Under the pieces are notes generated by a model. The model had not been told where the DNA came from. It made no database searches and saw only the letters and a program-made list of their open reading frames with translations. Of a stretch of 64,000 bases of DNA, positions 44,701 to 53,568 are shown in pieces. The DNA is from Nitrincola iocasae. Lineage in GTDB: Bacteria > Pseudomonadota > Gammaproteobacteria > Pseudomonadales > Balneatricaceae. Made by a program: the position numbers and the translations under genes. The DNA lies in contig NZ_CP044222.1 in the NCBI RefSeq assembly GCF_008727795.1, forward strand, positions 3,224,001-3,288,000, in the 5' to 3' direction. Within the stretch, counting starts at the first letter, position 1, and every line of letters begins with the position of its first letter.

Positions 44701-45260
44701 GCATGTACCAGCTCTTCATCATTGACACGCCCGGTACGTTGTATTTCCAGATAGAAGGCCTCGGGAAATACTGCCATCCACTCTTGCAGCAACGCCATTG
44801 CCTGATCCGTATGCCCCTCCAGCAAGGCCCGCCCCACTTCACCGCGTGACGCCCCAGACAAGGCAATCAAACCCTCGGCCTTTTCCCTGACCCACTCGCG
44901 CCGCACTAGAGCCCGGTCATCCTGTAGCGACTGGCCTTCAGCATAGGCGCGCGACACCAGCTCCATCAGGTTTTTATAACCACGACCATTACGAACCAAA
45001 AGCGTCAGGCGCGAGGGTTCAGCACTATCATCCTCAGGGTGAGCCAACCAGAGATCCACACCACAAATGGGTTTAATCCCCTCGGCTACGGCGGCTTTAT
45101 AGAACTTTATCAGTGCAAACAGGTTGGTCTGGTCGGTCAGGGCAACGGCAGGCATCTGTTGTTGCGTTGCGGCGGCAACCAGCTTCTTGACCTTAACCAA
45201 GCCGTCATAAAGTGAATACTCACTGTGTACACGCAGGTGTACAAAGCTATCGGCGGTCAT
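41754..45260 (-). CDS. dnaE: DNA polymerase III subunit alpha
   Basis: The replicative polymerase catalytic subunit, 1168 residues. It has an N-terminal PHP domain (VHSEYSLYDG, LTDQTNLFALIKFYKAA), the polymerase core with catalytic Asp residues in MPDFDIDFCMDNRDRVIDYV, NKSHSAAYALVSYQTAWLKA in the fingers, a helix-hairpin-helix region and an OB-fold (VVDLRIKKTKKGDNLCILTLDD), plus the C-terminal tau-binding part. The start at 45260 has AAGGAG nine bases upstream and is one base past the rnhB stop; the frame to 45287 is rejected. Confidence 0.97.
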   Translation of the reverse strand: MTADSFVHLRVHSEYSLYDGLVKVKKLVAAATQQQMPAVALTDQTNLFALIKFYKAAVAEGIKPICGVDLWLAHPEDDSAEPSRLTLLVRNGRGYKNLMELVSRAYAEGQSLQDDRALVRREWVREKAEGLIALSGASRGEVGRALLEGHTDQAMALLQEWMAVFPEAFYLEIQRTGRVNDEELVHASAALASQAGCPLVATNEVMFLYADDFDAHEARVCINQSRTLADPSRPRDYSEQQYFRSSQEMAELFADLPSAISNSVAIARRCNIEIELGTYYLPEYPIPEGMTMDEFFRKESFDGLAFRLETILDPADPDYAAQRQLYDERLTFELDIIIQMGFPGYFLIVMDFIQWAKDNDIPVGPGRGSGAGSLVAYALKITDLDPLEYDLLFERFLNPERVSMPDFDIDFCMDNRDRVIDYVADRYGRDAVSQIITYGTMAAKAVVRDVARVQGKPFGLADRLSKMIPFEVGMTLGKAIEQETLLKEFIEGSEEAAEIWEMALKLEGITRNVGKHAGGVVIAPTRLTDFSATYCDEQGQGLVTQYDKNDVEEAGLVKFDFLGLRTLTIIDWALRTINHLRRRKGEEDLTIESIDLEDPQVFQMLQRAETTAVFQLESSGMKDLIRRLQPSRFEDIIALVALFRPGPLQSGMVDDFINRKHGRAPLAWPHPDYQLDSLQPVLEPTYGIILYQEQVMQIAQVMAGYSLGEADLLRRAMGKKKAEEMEKQRQFFLDGSVNQGIDVGLAGSIFDLVEKFAGYGFNKSHSAAYALVSYQTAWLKAFYPAPFMAAVLSSDMQNTDKVVIFIEECRQMKLVVNLPDVNASEFMFTVNDAGEIVYGLGAVKGVGEGPVEAIVSARQQGGDFTDLFDFCARVGVKRLNKRVMEALVRSGALDKLGARRAVLWQAIAAALQTADQAARNADAGMLDLFGEVVEETSTDPYAEFTQVRDWTDKERLLGEKETLGLYVTGHPIDEYEPELSRLVSRKLVDIQPQRGRTQKMAGLVVDLRIKKTKKGDNLCILTLDDRSARMEITLFGDTYEASRHLINKDVVLVIEGEVAPDDYNGGVRVRGQSVMNVTQARARHASRIEICCDQSSLTAARLRQLSDCLTSTRQATEKLPLALRFRRADAEGDLLLGEAWHSEPSDDQIIALKEIFGNPAVRLVWPDN

Positions 45261-45261
45261 A

Positions 45262-45846
45262 TCAATCAGCTCCTTCAAGCGTTTCACGTACCGGCCTGAA
45301 GCTGCGCCGGTGTTCTAGCAATGGACCCAGGCGCTGCAGTGCCTGCAGGTGCTCCCGCGTGGGGTAGCCTTTGTGACGGTCGAAACCATAGTCTGGATAG
45401 AGCTGATGCAACGCAACCATCTGCCGATCACGGGTGACCTTGGCCAATATCGACGCCGCACTGATACAGGCGTGACTGGCATCACCACCTACGATAGCCT
45501 CCGATGGCATGGGCAACTCAGGGCAACGATTGCCATCCACCAGCACCCGATCGACCTGACAAGTTAACGCCAGCACCGCACGCTGCATCGCCAGCATACT
45601 GGCATGCAGTATATTCAATTTGTCGATTTCCTGTACTGATGCACTGGCAATGGCATAACCTGCAGCTCGTTCACAAATCTGCTCATAGAGAAGATTACGG
45701 CGCTTTTCAGACAGTTTTTTTGAATCCTTCAATCCGTCAATCGGATTGAGTGGATCCAATACCACTGCGGCGGCCACCACCTGACCCACCAAAGGTCCAC
45801 GTCCGACTTCATCAACACCGGCAACCCATAGCATCGACTCGGTCAT
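45262..45846 (-). CDS. rnhB: Ribonuclease HII
   Basis: Removes ribonucleotides from DNA and RNA of RNA-DNA hybrids, 194 residues. The active-site Asp-Glu pair is in VAGVDEVGRGPLVG; a further Asp is in RVLVDGNRCPEL and another in AASILAKVTRDRQM. It overlaps lpxB by ATGA and is followed by dnaE, as in the standard lpxB-rnhB-dnaE order. Confidence 0.97.
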   Translation of the reverse strand: MTESMLWVAGVDEVGRGPLVGQVVAAAVVLDPLNPIDGLKDSKKLSEKRRNLLYEQICERAAGYAIASASVQEIDKLNILHASMLAMQRAVLALTCQVDRVLVDGNRCPELPMPSEAIVGGDASHACISAASILAKVTRDRQMVALHQLYPDYGFDRHKGYPTREHLQALQRLGPLLEHRRSFRPVRETLEGAD

Positions 45847-47003
45847 AGCACCACCTGTTTATCACGTAGCAACGCTTCCACGGCATCTGCCGCTCGCTGA
45901 CTGGCACCACCACGCAGACTTTGATGTATCTGTGTATAGGTTTCTGTAAGTTGCTGGCAAGCCACGGGGTCTGATAACCAATGCTCCAATTCGTTACACA
46001 AACGCTCAGGCGTAACGTCATCCTGCAATACTTCTGGCACCAGTGTCGCTTGCGCTAACAAATTGGGTAATGAAATCCAGCGACTTTTCACCATAGATGA
46101 AATAATACGGTAGGTCAGGGGCGCCATCTTATAAGCAACCACCATGGGTTTTTTACAGAACAAGGCCTCAAGTGTTGCCGTACCCGATGCAATCAAAATA
46201 GCGTTGCTGGCAGTCATTACCCGATCCGATTGCTTTAATACCAGACGCACAGGTAGATCCGTAAACTGCGTTTGTATCAGAGTTTGCAGGCTGTCAAAGC
46301 GTGCCTGATTGGCCGCCGGAATCAGGAATTCCACAGTGGGCCGTCGACTATGCAACAATCTGGCGGCTTGCAGGAATGGCAGCGCCAAACGCCCTACTTC
46401 GCCACCACGACTTCCGGGTAACAATGCAATGACACAGGCATCCTCAGCCACACCCAGTGCTTCACGTGCCGCCTGAGTATCCGGTTCCAAGGGAAACTGA
46501 TCGGCCAAAGGATGACCGACAAAGGCGACCCGCTGTTGATTATCGCGATAAAAGTCAGCTTCAAATGGAAACAGTGTCAGCATCAAATCAGTACTGCGCT
46601 TGATCCCCTCGACCCGTTTTCGACGCCAGGCCCAGACGGATGGACTGACATAATGCACAGTATTAATACCCACATCATGCAGCTTGCGCTCCAGCCTCAG
46701 GGTAAAATCGGGGGCATCTATACCAATGACCAGATCTGGCGGTGCTAACCGCCAACGTTGTACTAACCGACGCCGAATACCCAGTAGCTCGGGCAAACGT
46801 CCTAGCACTTCAGTCAACCCCATCACTGACAGGCGTTCCATTGGAAACAGACTATGGAAACCCTCAGCCTGCATCAGCTCGCCGCCGATGCCCTCAGCCT
46901 GAAGATCGGGAAAACGCTGCTTTAGTTCAGCGAGTAACCTGGCACCCAGAATATCTCCTGAGGCCTCTCCGGCTACGATTGCAATACGAAGGGGTGCAGA
47001 CAC
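45843..47003 (-). CDS. lpxB: Lipid-A-disaccharide synthase
   Basis: A family 19 glycosyltransferase that joins UDP-diacylglucosamine and lipid X to form the lipid A disaccharide at the inner membrane. The 386 residues include IVAGEASGDILGARLLAEL at the start, IGIDAPDFTLRLE, YVSPSVWAWRRKRV and LLPGSRGGEVGRL. The start is GTG at 47003 with AGGAGG five bases upstream. It belongs to the lpxD-fabZ-lpxA-lpxB block. Confidence 0.97.
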   Translation of the reverse strand: MSAPLRIAIVAGEASGDILGARLLAELKQRFPDLQAEGIGGELMQAEGFHSLFPMERLSVMGLTEVLGRLPELLGIRRRLVQRWRLAPPDLVIGIDAPDFTLRLERKLHDVGINTVHYVSPSVWAWRRKRVEGIKRSTDLMLTLFPFEADFYRDNQQRVAFVGHPLADQFPLEPDTQAAREALGVAEDACVIALLPGSRGGEVGRLALPFLQAARLLHSRRPTVEFLIPAANQARFDSLQTLIQTQFTDLPVRLVLKQSDRVMTASNAILIASGTATLEALFCKKPMVVAYKMAPLTYRIISSMVKSRWISLPNLLAQATLVPEVLQDDVTPERLCNELEHWLSDPVACQQLTETYTQIHQSLRGGASQRAADAVEALLRDKQVVL

Positions 47004-47012
47004 GTGAGCCTC

Positions 47013-47789
47013 CTAGCGAATAATGCCGCGTGAAGAGCTCTGAAATGAATCTATCAACAACTGAACTGCGCTGTCTTCTGCTGCTATTTCCTGCAACAAC
47101 GGCAAGGCCTGTTCACGCGTCAGTCCCTGACGGTAAATAATTTTGTACGCGCGTTTCAGATGAGCCAGAGTCTCAGCACTGAAGCCCCGACGCTTTAAGC
47201 CTTCGACATTTATGCCATGGGGAGACGCCGTATTGCCATTAGCCATAACATACGCCGGTATATCTTTGAGTACCACGCTACCGGCGCCACACATGACATG
47301 CGCACCGATATGACAAAACTGATGCACGGCAGTAAAGCCACCCAGAATAGCATAATCACCGACCCGAACATGGCCTGCCAGTGCCGCATTATTAGCCAGA
47401 ATAACCTGGTCTCCGACAATACAGTCGTGGGCCACATGCGCATAAGCCATCAACAGGTTGTGACTGCCGATACGGGTAACACCCTGATCCTGCACGGTAC
47501 CCCGGTGCAGGGTGACGCCTTCACGAATGACGTTGTGATCGCCTATTTCGAGTCGGGTTGGCTCACCCTGGTATTTTTTGTCCTGACAGTCTTCACCGAC
47601 ACTGGCAAACTGAAAAATACGGTTGTGCTCGCCAATACGTGTCGGGCCTTTGATCACGACGTGCGAAGCAATCACACTACCGGCACCTATCTCAACCCCG
47701 GCACCAATATAGGTCCAGGGGCCAACAACCACATCACTTGCCAGTGTTGCTTGAGGATCAATAATAGCGGTTGGATCTATCTGGCTCAT
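47013..47789 (-). CDS. lpxA: UDP-N-acetylglucosamine acyltransferase
   Basis: The first enzyme of lipid A synthesis; it transfers a 3-hydroxyacyl chain from ACP to UDP-GlcNAc. The 258 residues form left-handed beta-helix hexapeptide repeats from IDPTAIIDPQATLASDVVVGP onward, with catalytic His in MAYAHVAHDCIVGD, and a C-terminal helical domain. The start at 47789 (MSQIDPTA) overlaps the fabZ stop as ATGA; the longer frame to 47867 only reads through the fabZ end. Confidence 0.97.
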   Translation of the reverse strand: MSQIDPTAIIDPQATLASDVVVGPWTYIGAGVEIGAGSVIASHVVIKGPTRIGEHNRIFQFASVGEDCQDKKYQGEPTRLEIGDHNVIREGVTLHRGTVQDQGVTRIGSHNLLMAYAHVAHDCIVGDQVILANNAALAGHVRVGDYAILGGFTAVHQFCHIGAHVMCGAGSVVLKDIPAYVMANGNTASPHGINVEGLKRRGFSAETLAHLKRAYKIIYRQGLTREQALPLLQEIAAEDSAVQLLIDSFQSSSRGIIR

Positions 47790-48223
47790 ACTTTCCGGTC
47801 TGCACACAGAATGGTCGCACTGCAGACAATCAAATCGTCTACACTGGCTTTGACAGCAAATTTCCATATACCCCGGCGTTCGGACATCACACGGGCTTCT
47901 AACTTCACCTGATCACCGGGAACAACCGGGCGCTTAAAGCGCAGATCATCAGCTCCGACAAAATAATAAATAGAACCACCTTCCGGGGTTTTATCCATGG
48001 TTTTGAAACCCAGTATACCCGCGGCCTGAGCCATCGCTTCAACCAACAGCACACCCGGCATGACCGGATGTTCGGGAAAATGCCCGTTAAAAAACGGCTC
48101 ATTCACAGTGACATTCTTGATTGCCACGATGGACTCACCGGGCACCAGCTCAATCACCCGATCAACTAGCAGAAACGGATAACGGTGCGGTAAATATTTG
48201 CGGATTTCTTTTACGTCCATCAT
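47786..48223 (-). CDS. fabZ: 3-hydroxyacyl-[ACP] dehydratase FabZ
   Basis: The hot-dog-fold dehydratase of fatty acid elongation, 145 residues. It begins MMDVKEIRKYLPHRYPFLLVDRV, and the active-site His lies in NEPFFNGHFPEHPVMPGVLLVEAMAQ with the Glu in the same helix. It competes with LpxA for 3-hydroxyacyl-ACP, and their adjacency and 4-base overlaps link membrane phospholipid and lipid A supply. The start overlaps the lpxD stop. Confidence 0.98.
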   Translation of the reverse strand: MMDVKEIRKYLPHRYPFLLVDRVIELVPGESIVAIKNVTVNEPFFNGHFPEHPVMPGVLLVEAMAQAAGILGFKTMDKTPEGGSIYYFVGADDLRFKRPVVPGDQVKLEARVMSERRGIWKFAVKASVDDLIVCSATILCADRKV

Positions 48224-49257
48224 GTTTTACTAACCTTATTAATATCTTCAGCCTTGGTTTGTTCCAGTGAACGCACCCGCTTTGCTAATTCATCCAACTG
48301 ACGAAAACGTACAACATTGCGTTTCCATTGCTGATGAGGCTCCAATCCGGTACCTGAGGAATAGGTGCCGGGCTTATCAATCGATTTACTCACAAGACTC
48401 ATTGCTGTTACATGGGTATCATCGGCAAGTGTCAGATGTCCAGTAACCCCTACCATACCTGCCAGCGTACAACGTTTACCGATGCGAGTACTGCCCGCAA
48501 TCCCTGTACAGCCTGCGATAGCTGTATGTTCGCCAATAACAACATTGTGGGCGATCTGTATCTGATTATCGAGTTTAACGCCCTGCTCTATGCGGGTTGG
48601 GCTGAGTGCGCCACGGTCGATGGTCACACCCGCGCCGATTTCGACATCATCGCCAATGCGTACACCACCCAGTTGACAGATTTTAACCCAGCGCTGCTGA
48701 TGACGCGCAAAACCAAAACCATCAGCCCCCAAGACACTGCCGCTATGTATAATCACCCGTGCGCCAATAATTACATCAGGATAAAGTACCACCCCTGCCT
48801 CAATCCGACTGTCCTTGCCGATTTGACAGCCACGCCCAATCACGACATGGGGGGCTATATAAACACCCGCTTCAATAATCACATCGGGGCCGATTACTGC
48901 CTGAGCACAAATCTGGGCTGACGCGTCAATCTGAGCGGTTGTATCCAAGGTTGCAGTCGCACAAACGCCAGGCTGAATCGCATCACGCCAATCAAACAAC
49001 TGGCTCAGACGCGCGTAGGCCAGGTAAGGATCATCAACAATAATGGCATTATGGGGTACATGCACAGCTGCACTGGCATGCACCAATACCGCACCGGCAT
49101 CAGAGACCTTTAATTGCTTTAGGTACCGCGAGTTTGCAAAAAAAGACAACTGATTCGACCGGGCATCTTCCAGCGTAGCCAACCCTGAAACACAGTAATC
49201 CGGATCACCTGACAACTGACCGCCAATATGTCCGACTAACTCACTCAGCCTATACAC
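48220..49257 (-). CDS. lpxD: UDP-3-O-acylglucosamine N-acyltransferase
   Basis: Adds the second 3-hydroxyacyl chain to the lipid A precursor. The 345 residues comprise an N-terminal UDP-binding domain (LATLEDARSNQLSFFANSRY) and a hexapeptide-repeat beta-helix with catalytic His in IQIAHNVVIGEHTAIAGCTG, then a C-terminal helix. The start is GTG at 49257, with only a weak ribosome site, eight bases after the skp stop. Confidence 0.96.
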   Translation of the reverse strand: MYRLSELVGHIGGQLSGDPDYCVSGLATLEDARSNQLSFFANSRYLKQLKVSDAGAVLVHASAAVHVPHNAIIVDDPYLAYARLSQLFDWRDAIQPGVCATATLDTTAQIDASAQICAQAVIGPDVIIEAGVYIAPHVVIGRGCQIGKDSRIEAGVVLYPDVIIGARVIIHSGSVLGADGFGFARHQQRWVKICQLGGVRIGDDVEIGAGVTIDRGALSPTRIEQGVKLDNQIQIAHNVVIGEHTAIAGCTGIAGSTRIGKRCTLAGMVGVTGHLTLADDTHVTAMSLVSKSIDKPGTYSSGTGLEPHQQWKRNVVRFRQLDELAKRVRSLEQTKAEDINKVSKT

Positions 49258-49265
49258 TGGATTAT

Positions 49266-49760
49266 TTACTGCTGGTTCAACAGTTCGATCACTCGGGGGG
49301 TAAGATCAACGGTGCTACTGGTATATACAGTTGCCTGTTTGGCTACGACCACCTCGATATTCTCTGACTCGATCAATGTACGAATCGCCTGATCAAGCTT
49401 TGGACGCATCATGGTCAAGAACTCTTCTTCACGTTCCATGCGTTGCTGATTCAACTGTTCAGCACGCGTCTGAAACTCCGTATAGGCTTTCTCAAACTGC
49501 ATAATCAATTGTTGTAGTTCTGCCTCAGAAACCAGATCCTGATTCTGCTGTACACGATCACGCGCCGCCACGGCCTGGCGCTCTAGTTCTGTCAAAGCAG
49601 TCTCTTCGGATGCAAACTCCTGCTCCAGTTGAGCTCGAAAATCATTCGCTGCCTGAGAGCTCAACAAGGCTTCCTGAACACCCAACACCCGCACTTTATC
49701 CGCCATTGCCCAGCTACTGCAACAGATTAAAACCATAACGGCTAACGCTTTAACTTTCAT
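49266..49760 (-). CDS. skp: Periplasmic chaperone Skp/OmpH
   Basis: Holds unfolded outer-membrane proteins in the periplasm on their way to BamA. The 164 residues have a signal peptide (MKVKALAVMVLICCSSWAMA) and a long charged coiled-coil region rich in Glu, Gln and Arg (about 35-130), as in the tentacle-shaped Skp trimer. The start at 49760 has a GGGG run upstream; the longer frame to 49820 only overlaps the bamA end. The position after bamA is canonical. Confidence 0.93.
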   Translation of the reverse strand: MKVKALAVMVLICCSSWAMADKVRVLGVQEALLSSQAANDFRAQLEQEFASEETALTELERQAVAARDRVQQNQDLVSEAELQQLIMQFEKAYTEFQTRAEQLNQQRMEREEEFLTMMRPKLDQAIRTLIESENIEVVVAKQATVYTSSTVDLTPRVIELLNQQ

Positions 49761-49773
49761 TATAACCCCTGTA

Positions 49774-52140
49774 TCAGAATGTCTGTCCCAGCGCGAACTG
49801 AAACACCTCGGTTTTATCATCGGACTTACTATTGAATGCCTGTGCCAAAGAAATGGACAGAGGACCCACTGGCGTCAACCAACTCACCCCTATCCCTCCT
49901 GTATAGCGTATATCACCAAAGTCCACGCCCTCTACACAAGTCGATGTATCCAGAGCACCTGGCAAACACTCTGTGGTGAATACATTACCCGCATCCATAA
50001 ATATTAAGGTACGCCAGGCACTTTGATCTTTCATAAAGGGAATCGGGAAAATCAGCTCAGCACTGCCCGCCACTAACACATTACCACCCATAGAACGTGA
50101 GTTGCTGCTTTGACTGCCTCGGCTGTAACGGGGGCCCAAAGTATTGGCTTCAAAACCTCTTACACTGGTCAAACCACCCGCATAGAAGTTTTTAAAGAAA
50201 GGGTAGTCCTTGTCATCCCCATAGGTGTCGGCGTAACCCACCCGGCCACGCAAGGCCGCCACCCAGGTTTCATCGTCGTTAAGCGGCCAGTAAAAACGGT
50301 TGTTATACTGCGCCCGATAATACTGCAGATCGCTACCCGGCAATGACACTTCAAATGTAGCGCCCTGCGACCGACCACGGGTGGGAAAGATGGCACGATT
50401 TAAGCGGTTATCACTCCAGCCAGCAGTAATTTTGGCATTTATATATTCATCACCATTATTATCCACATAGGCCTTTATAACATTCACAGCATCATTATCG
50501 CCGCTGGCGTTTAGTTCATCATTTGGTTTTAGGCGTAAAAACTCAACATCACCGGAAAAACTCAGACGCTGAAAATCGTCGATCGGATAACCGAAAGTGA
50601 TCCCACCACCAATGCCATCGGTATTGTAATCCCCACGATCATCCTCATCGTAGTTTTCTTCACGGTAGTAAAAGTTGTAACCGCGACTGACACCATCAAC
50701 GGTAAAGTAAGGGTCCAGATAGTTAAAGCTGTATTCGGTCAGGGTTGAACTATTGGAAATGTTAAACGCCACACTCTTGCCGGTTCCCAGGAAGTTATCC
50801 TGAGAAACCCCTAACTGCAGAATAATCCCTTCATTCTGTGCGAAGCCGACACTGGCGGTTAACTGACCAGACTGCTGCTCCTCAACGGTAATTTCCAGAT
50901 CTACCTGATCATCAGTACCCGGTACAGGACGCGTTTCTATATTAACATTACTGAAATGTCCGGTACGCTCTATACGTGCTTTGGAGCGTTCTATGGCTTC
51001 ACTTGAGACAACCCCTGCCTCCATCTGCTCCAACTCTCGACGAATCACCTCATCGGCAGAGCGGGTATTACCACGAATGGCAATACGTCGGACATAAGTC
51101 AACTTACCCGGCTCAATAAAATAACGCAGGGATACGCTGCCGGACTCCTCATCCACCTGAGGTATAGGGCTGACGTTAGCAAACAGATAACCCTCATCTC
51201 CGAGCAAACGCTGCAAGCGCTCCTGGGAATCAATCATTTCGCGGCGGGAGAACATATCACCCTCACCCAGACTCATCTTACTGATCAGTTCATCTTCACC
51301 GACAATAAGATTCCCCACCATCAGCACTTCACTGACGGTATACTGTTTTCCTTCAGTGATACCCACTGTGATAAAGACATCTTTTTTATCCGGCGAGACA
51401 GAGACCTGAGTTGAATCAAGGGAAAAATTGATATAGCCGCGGTCCAGATAATAGGAACGTAAACGTTCCAGATCTCCGGAGAGTTTTTCACGGGAATACT
51501 GATCAGATTTGGTATAGAAAGTCAGAAATCCTGGCAACTTAAGTGAAAAAAGGTCTATCAGCTCATCGTCTGGAAACGCTTCGTTACCGACGATATTAAT
51601 GTGTTGAATACTGGCAATACGGCCTTCAGTGATATTGATATTTAGGGCAACACGATTACCTGGAAGGGTCTCTACCTCAGTCTGAATATCGGCACCATAG
51701 CGACCCTGAGCAGAATATACTCGCATCAGGTCAAGTTCGATCTGATCCAGGGTCGCACGGCGAAATACATCACCTTCCTGTAGACCGGATTGACTTAAAC
51801 CTTCGCGCAGCGGTTCTTCCTTGATGGCTTTATTACCCTCAATACGAATGATGGCGACAGATGGTCGCTCACGCAGCACCAATACCAGCACATCGCCGTC
51901 ACGATTGAGTTGCACATCATCAAAGTAACCCGAGCGAAACAACTCGCGGGTTGCCGATGCCAATTTTGCGGCATCTACCTGATCACCAGCAGCCACTGGA
52001 AAATTACGGAACACCGCCCCCGGATCAACCTGCTGCAGACCTTCAACACGAACATCACTGACAACGAAAGGCAGCGTATTAGCATGCCCCTGTGTAACCC
52101 AGAGCAGTGAAATAAGGAACAACATTAACGTGTGCTTCAT
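49774..52140 (-). CDS. bamA: Outer membrane protein assembly factor BamA
   Basis: The essential core of the BAM complex that folds beta-barrels into the outer membrane. The 788 residues have a signal peptide ending HAN, five POTRA domains (about 22-430, first VSDVRVEGLQQVDPGAVFRN) and a 16-strand barrel ending in terminal Phe (FALGQTF). The lid-loop/strand motif VRGFEANTLGPR is intact. It is flanked by rseP and skp. Confidence 0.97.
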   Translation of the reverse strand: MKHTLMLFLISLLWVTQGHANTLPFVVSDVRVEGLQQVDPGAVFRNFPVAAGDQVDAAKLASATRELFRSGYFDDVQLNRDGDVLVLVLRERPSVAIIRIEGNKAIKEEPLREGLSQSGLQEGDVFRRATLDQIELDLMRVYSAQGRYGADIQTEVETLPGNRVALNINITEGRIASIQHINIVGNEAFPDDELIDLFSLKLPGFLTFYTKSDQYSREKLSGDLERLRSYYLDRGYINFSLDSTQVSVSPDKKDVFITVGITEGKQYTVSEVLMVGNLIVGEDELISKMSLGEGDMFSRREMIDSQERLQRLLGDEGYLFANVSPIPQVDEESGSVSLRYFIEPGKLTYVRRIAIRGNTRSADEVIRRELEQMEAGVVSSEAIERSKARIERTGHFSNVNIETRPVPGTDDQVDLEITVEEQQSGQLTASVGFAQNEGIILQLGVSQDNFLGTGKSVAFNISNSSTLTEYSFNYLDPYFTVDGVSRGYNFYYREENYDEDDRGDYNTDGIGGGITFGYPIDDFQRLSFSGDVEFLRLKPNDELNASGDNDAVNVIKAYVDNNGDEYINAKITAGWSDNRLNRAIFPTRGRSQGATFEVSLPGSDLQYYRAQYNNRFYWPLNDDETWVAALRGRVGYADTYGDDKDYPFFKNFYAGGLTSVRGFEANTLGPRYSRGSQSSNSRSMGGNVLVAGSAELIFPIPFMKDQSAWRTLIFMDAGNVFTTECLPGALDTSTCVEGVDFGDIRYTGGIGVSWLTPVGPLSISLAQAFNSKSDDKTEVFQFALGQTF

Positions 52141-52182
52141 GGCGTAAATACTTTTGTTGTCTGTCGGTTTAAGAATGCCTGC

Positions 52183-53535
52183 TCAGAGGCGCGCTATATC
52201 ATTGAACATCGCCACAGCCATCAGGCTAAATAACAGCAACATTCCGATTTTCAGGCCTAATGACTGCACCTGTTCGCTAACGGGCTTACCTCTGATTAAC
52301 TCGACCATATAATACATCAGATGGCCACCATCGAGCATAGGTATCGGTAACAAATTCAGTATCCCGAGACTGATACTCAGATAGGCAAGAAAACTGATAA
52401 AGGCTTCCAGGCCAGATGCAGCTGAATCCCCTGCCACTTTAGCAATGGTTATCGGACCACTCAAGTTTTTAACCGAGATGATTCCTGTAAACATCTTACG
52501 AATTGAGTCCAGCGTCAGCACAATCATCTGACCGGTACGCTCAACTCCCATCACTAACGCCGTAACAGGACCATAGCGTATTTCACGCTGCATTGCCTCG
52601 GGCCACTCTGGCACCTGCACACCCGCGCCAATGAAACCGCTGACCGATCCATCTTCTGCCCTACGTGAAGCGGGTGTCACTTCAACAGTCAGCACACGAC
52701 CAGAGCGTTCAACCTCGAATACCCGAGGCTGGTCAGCACTTGCTTGAATCAACTCAACCAAACCCTGCCAGGTATCAGCGAGCTCTCCATCAACCCGAAG
52801 TATTCGATCTCCAGTTTGCAGGCCAGCTTGTGCAGCACGGCCATCTTCCAGCAACTGGCCAAGCACGGGTTCCACATCGGGCCGCCAGGGAATAAAGCCC
52901 AACGCCGTGACCGGTGACTCGCGATCGAGATCTACTCGCCAATCATTCAACTGCACTGTGTAGTTATGTGCACTGCGCCCTGATTCAGACGCTTGTATTT
53001 CAATTTCTCGGGTATCACCAATCAAAGCCGCCAGTCGCAGGTTTACCTGCTCCCAGGAATTTACCTCATAACCATTGATTGACTGTATTTCTACACCCGC
53101 GCCTAAGCCAGCAACCGCAACAGGCGAACCCGGACGCACCTCACCGACCTTAGGAATGATCACACTGGTTCCCAACACGAACAGGAACCAGTAAGCCAGC
53201 ACAGCAAACAGTAGATTCACTACCGGCCCTGCCGCCACTATAGCAATACGCTGCATTACCGGCTTGGTATTAAACGCTTGTCCCTGCCATTCAGCTGGCA
53301 CGGTATCTTCGCGCTCATCCAACATGCGCACATAACCACCCAACGGAATCGCCGCAACGACGTATTCGGTCTGATCCTTTCCTTTCCATGAGAACAGCGG
53401 CTTGCCAAAGCCGATTGAAAAGCGCAGCACCCGGACTCCACAACGACGGGCAACCCAGTAGTGCCCCCATTCATGAATCGTTACAAGGACCCCAAGCGTT
53501 ACCAGGGTCGCCAACAAAGTCTGGATCAATCCCAT
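52183..53535 (-). CDS. rseP: Site-2 protease RseP
   Basis: An inner-membrane zinc metalloprotease that cuts anti-sigma factor RseA and signal-peptide remnants. The 450 residues include the HEWGH zinc motif in the first helix, FSIGFGKPLFSWKGKDQTEY, two PDZ domains (about 115-305) and the second zinc-ligand motif NLLPIPMLDGGHL. Normal length. It lies directly after cdsA with a 33-bp spacer; in Pseudomonas dxr would lie between them. Confidence 0.96.
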   Translation of the reverse strand: MGLIQTLLATLVTLGVLVTIHEWGHYWVARRCGVRVLRFSIGFGKPLFSWKGKDQTEYVVAAIPLGGYVRMLDEREDTVPAEWQGQAFNTKPVMQRIAIVAAGPVVNLLFAVLAYWFLFVLGTSVIIPKVGEVRPGSPVAVAGLGAGVEIQSINGYEVNSWEQVNLRLAALIGDTREIEIQASESGRSAHNYTVQLNDWRVDLDRESPVTALGFIPWRPDVEPVLGQLLEDGRAAQAGLQTGDRILRVDGELADTWQGLVELIQASADQPRVFEVERSGRVLTVEVTPASRRAEDGSVSGFIGAGVQVPEWPEAMQREIRYGPVTALVMGVERTGQMIVLTLDSIRKMFTGIISVKNLSGPITIAKVAGDSAASGLEAFISFLAYLSISLGILNLLPIPMLDGGHLMYYMVELIRGKPVSEQVQSLGLKIGMLLLFSLMAVAMFNDIARL

Positions 53536-53568
53536 TTATCACTCCAGGTAAAATGGATAACACTCAAC

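Noticed and set aside
47217..47912. 231-codon plus-strand ORF opposite lpxA and fabZ
   Set aside because: It covers two well-defined genes on the other strand and has an Asn/Thr/His-rich composition typical of antisense frames.
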